NCBI GenBank assembly: GCA_947489425.1
Contig: CANLDL010000004.1
Coordinates: 62,001 to 126,000, forward strand
DNA length: 64,000 nucleotides
Direction: 5' to 3'
Source: an uncultured Pseudomonadales bacterium
GTDB taxonomy: Bacteria > Pseudomonadota > Gammaproteobacteria > Pseudomonadales > Cellvibrionaceae
The translations under genes were made by a program, and so were the position numbers. How positions within the stretch are numbered: position 1 is the first letter of the stretch; each line of letters starts with the position of its first letter. Below the pieces are notes generated by a model. That model ran no database searches and was not told the DNA's origin. It saw only the letters and a list, made by a program, of their open reading frames with translations. Shown one piece after another: positions 63,748 through 64,000 of the stretch.

Positions 63748-64000
63748 ATGATGACAACATTTACTGTTCACACCAAAGACACTGCTCCTCAAGGCAGCCA
63801 AGCAATTATCCAAGCAACTGAACAAGCTTATGGTTTTTTACCTAACTTAATGGCGATGCTTGCGGAGTCACCCGCTGCCGTCGAAGCCTACGCAACCTTG
63901 TCTGGTATTTTTGATAAAAGTGATTTTACTGCAACTGAACGCCAAATTGTATTGATGACTAATAATCGTCTTAATAATTGCACGTACTGTATGGCTGCTC
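63748..64000 (+). CDS. AhpD/carboxymuconolactone-decarboxylase-like protein (3' end outside window)
   Basis: 84 codons are visible before the window ends: MMTTFTVHTKDTAPQGSQA, EQAYGFLPNLMAMLAESPAA and TERQIVLMTNNRLNNCTYCM. The NNCTYCM motif is the CxxC redox pair of AhpD-like CMD proteins, which act as peroxidase or alkylhydroperoxidase partners. It is probably the third gene regulated with the dehydrogenase and the secreted NTF2-like gene. Confidence 0.85.
   Translation, partial: MMTTFTVHTKDTAPQGSQAIIQATEQAYGFLPNLMAMLAESPAAVEAYATLSGIFDKSDFTATERQIVLMTNNRLNNCTYCMAA

Overview
The window is chromosomal DNA from a gammaproteobacterium, most likely a marine, aerobic-respiring relative of the Cellvibrionales/Spongiibacteraceae (this family placement is a guess). 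The strongest clues are the order rplM-rpsI-Rieske-cytochrome b/c1-sspA-sspB, the fabA-fabB pair, galU, dusC, mltF and tadA, all with gammaproteobacterial-type products. The mix of conserved housekeeping blocks with AT-rich accessory islands is easy to see by eye.

Layout. 1-9.3 kb: the 3' part of a giant RHS/YD-repeat surface protein, followed by an AT-rich series of displaced RHS tips (orphan C-terminal ends), each followed by a small candidate immunity gene and a related terminator hairpin. The tail of a convergent gene appears in two copies. 9.4-12.5 kb: hypothetical, TPR, lipoprotein and DUF2244-like genes. 12.6-17.7 kb: a Tat-exported multicopper oxidase with an FNR/Anr-like site, a chemoreceptor, and an SbtA-SbtB bicarbonate transporter/PII pair. 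17.8-23.9 kb: an exported isochorismatase-like hydrolase divergent from an AraC regulator, an SDR, and a two-component pair (solute-binding-domain histidine kinase plus sigma-54 activator). 24-33.1 kb: the core block fabB-fabA, galU, rplM-rpsI, petA with a fused cytochrome b/c1 gene, sspAB and a YIP1-family protein.

33.3-39.4 kb: tRNA-Arg(ACG), a partial duplication of its 3' end, then a run of small same-strand genes. Many of these start a few bases after an attC-like GCGTTA/GCGCTA end, which looks like an integron gene-cassette array without an integrase. It carries an ArsN2-like acetyltransferase, a broken SUKH-type immunity gene, a zinc-ribbon membrane protein, a DUF1287 protein, a signal peptidase I paralogue, a methyltransferase remnant and an RDD protein. 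39.6-52.8 kb: an Aer-like chemoreceptor, a stand-alone Anbu-type proteasome-like protein, dusC, bolA, trhO, a DUF2339 membrane giant, an autotransporter, a ferredoxin, tadA and mltF. 53-64 kb: a gamma-glutamyltransferase-family enzyme, a DUF3592 protein, a 1-Cys peroxiredoxin, a radical SAM/DUF547 pair divergent from an exported protein, and a TetR-associated locus (alcohol dehydrogenase, TetR, secreted NTF2-like protein, AhpD/CMD-like protein) with repeated palindromic operators.

The parts that most deserve follow-up are the RHS tip array (5.2-9.3 kb), the integrase-less cassette array (33.9-37.6 kb), the fused cytochrome b/c1 gene, and the shared operators of the TetR locus. No CRISPR array, rRNA, complete insertion sequence or prophage was seen.
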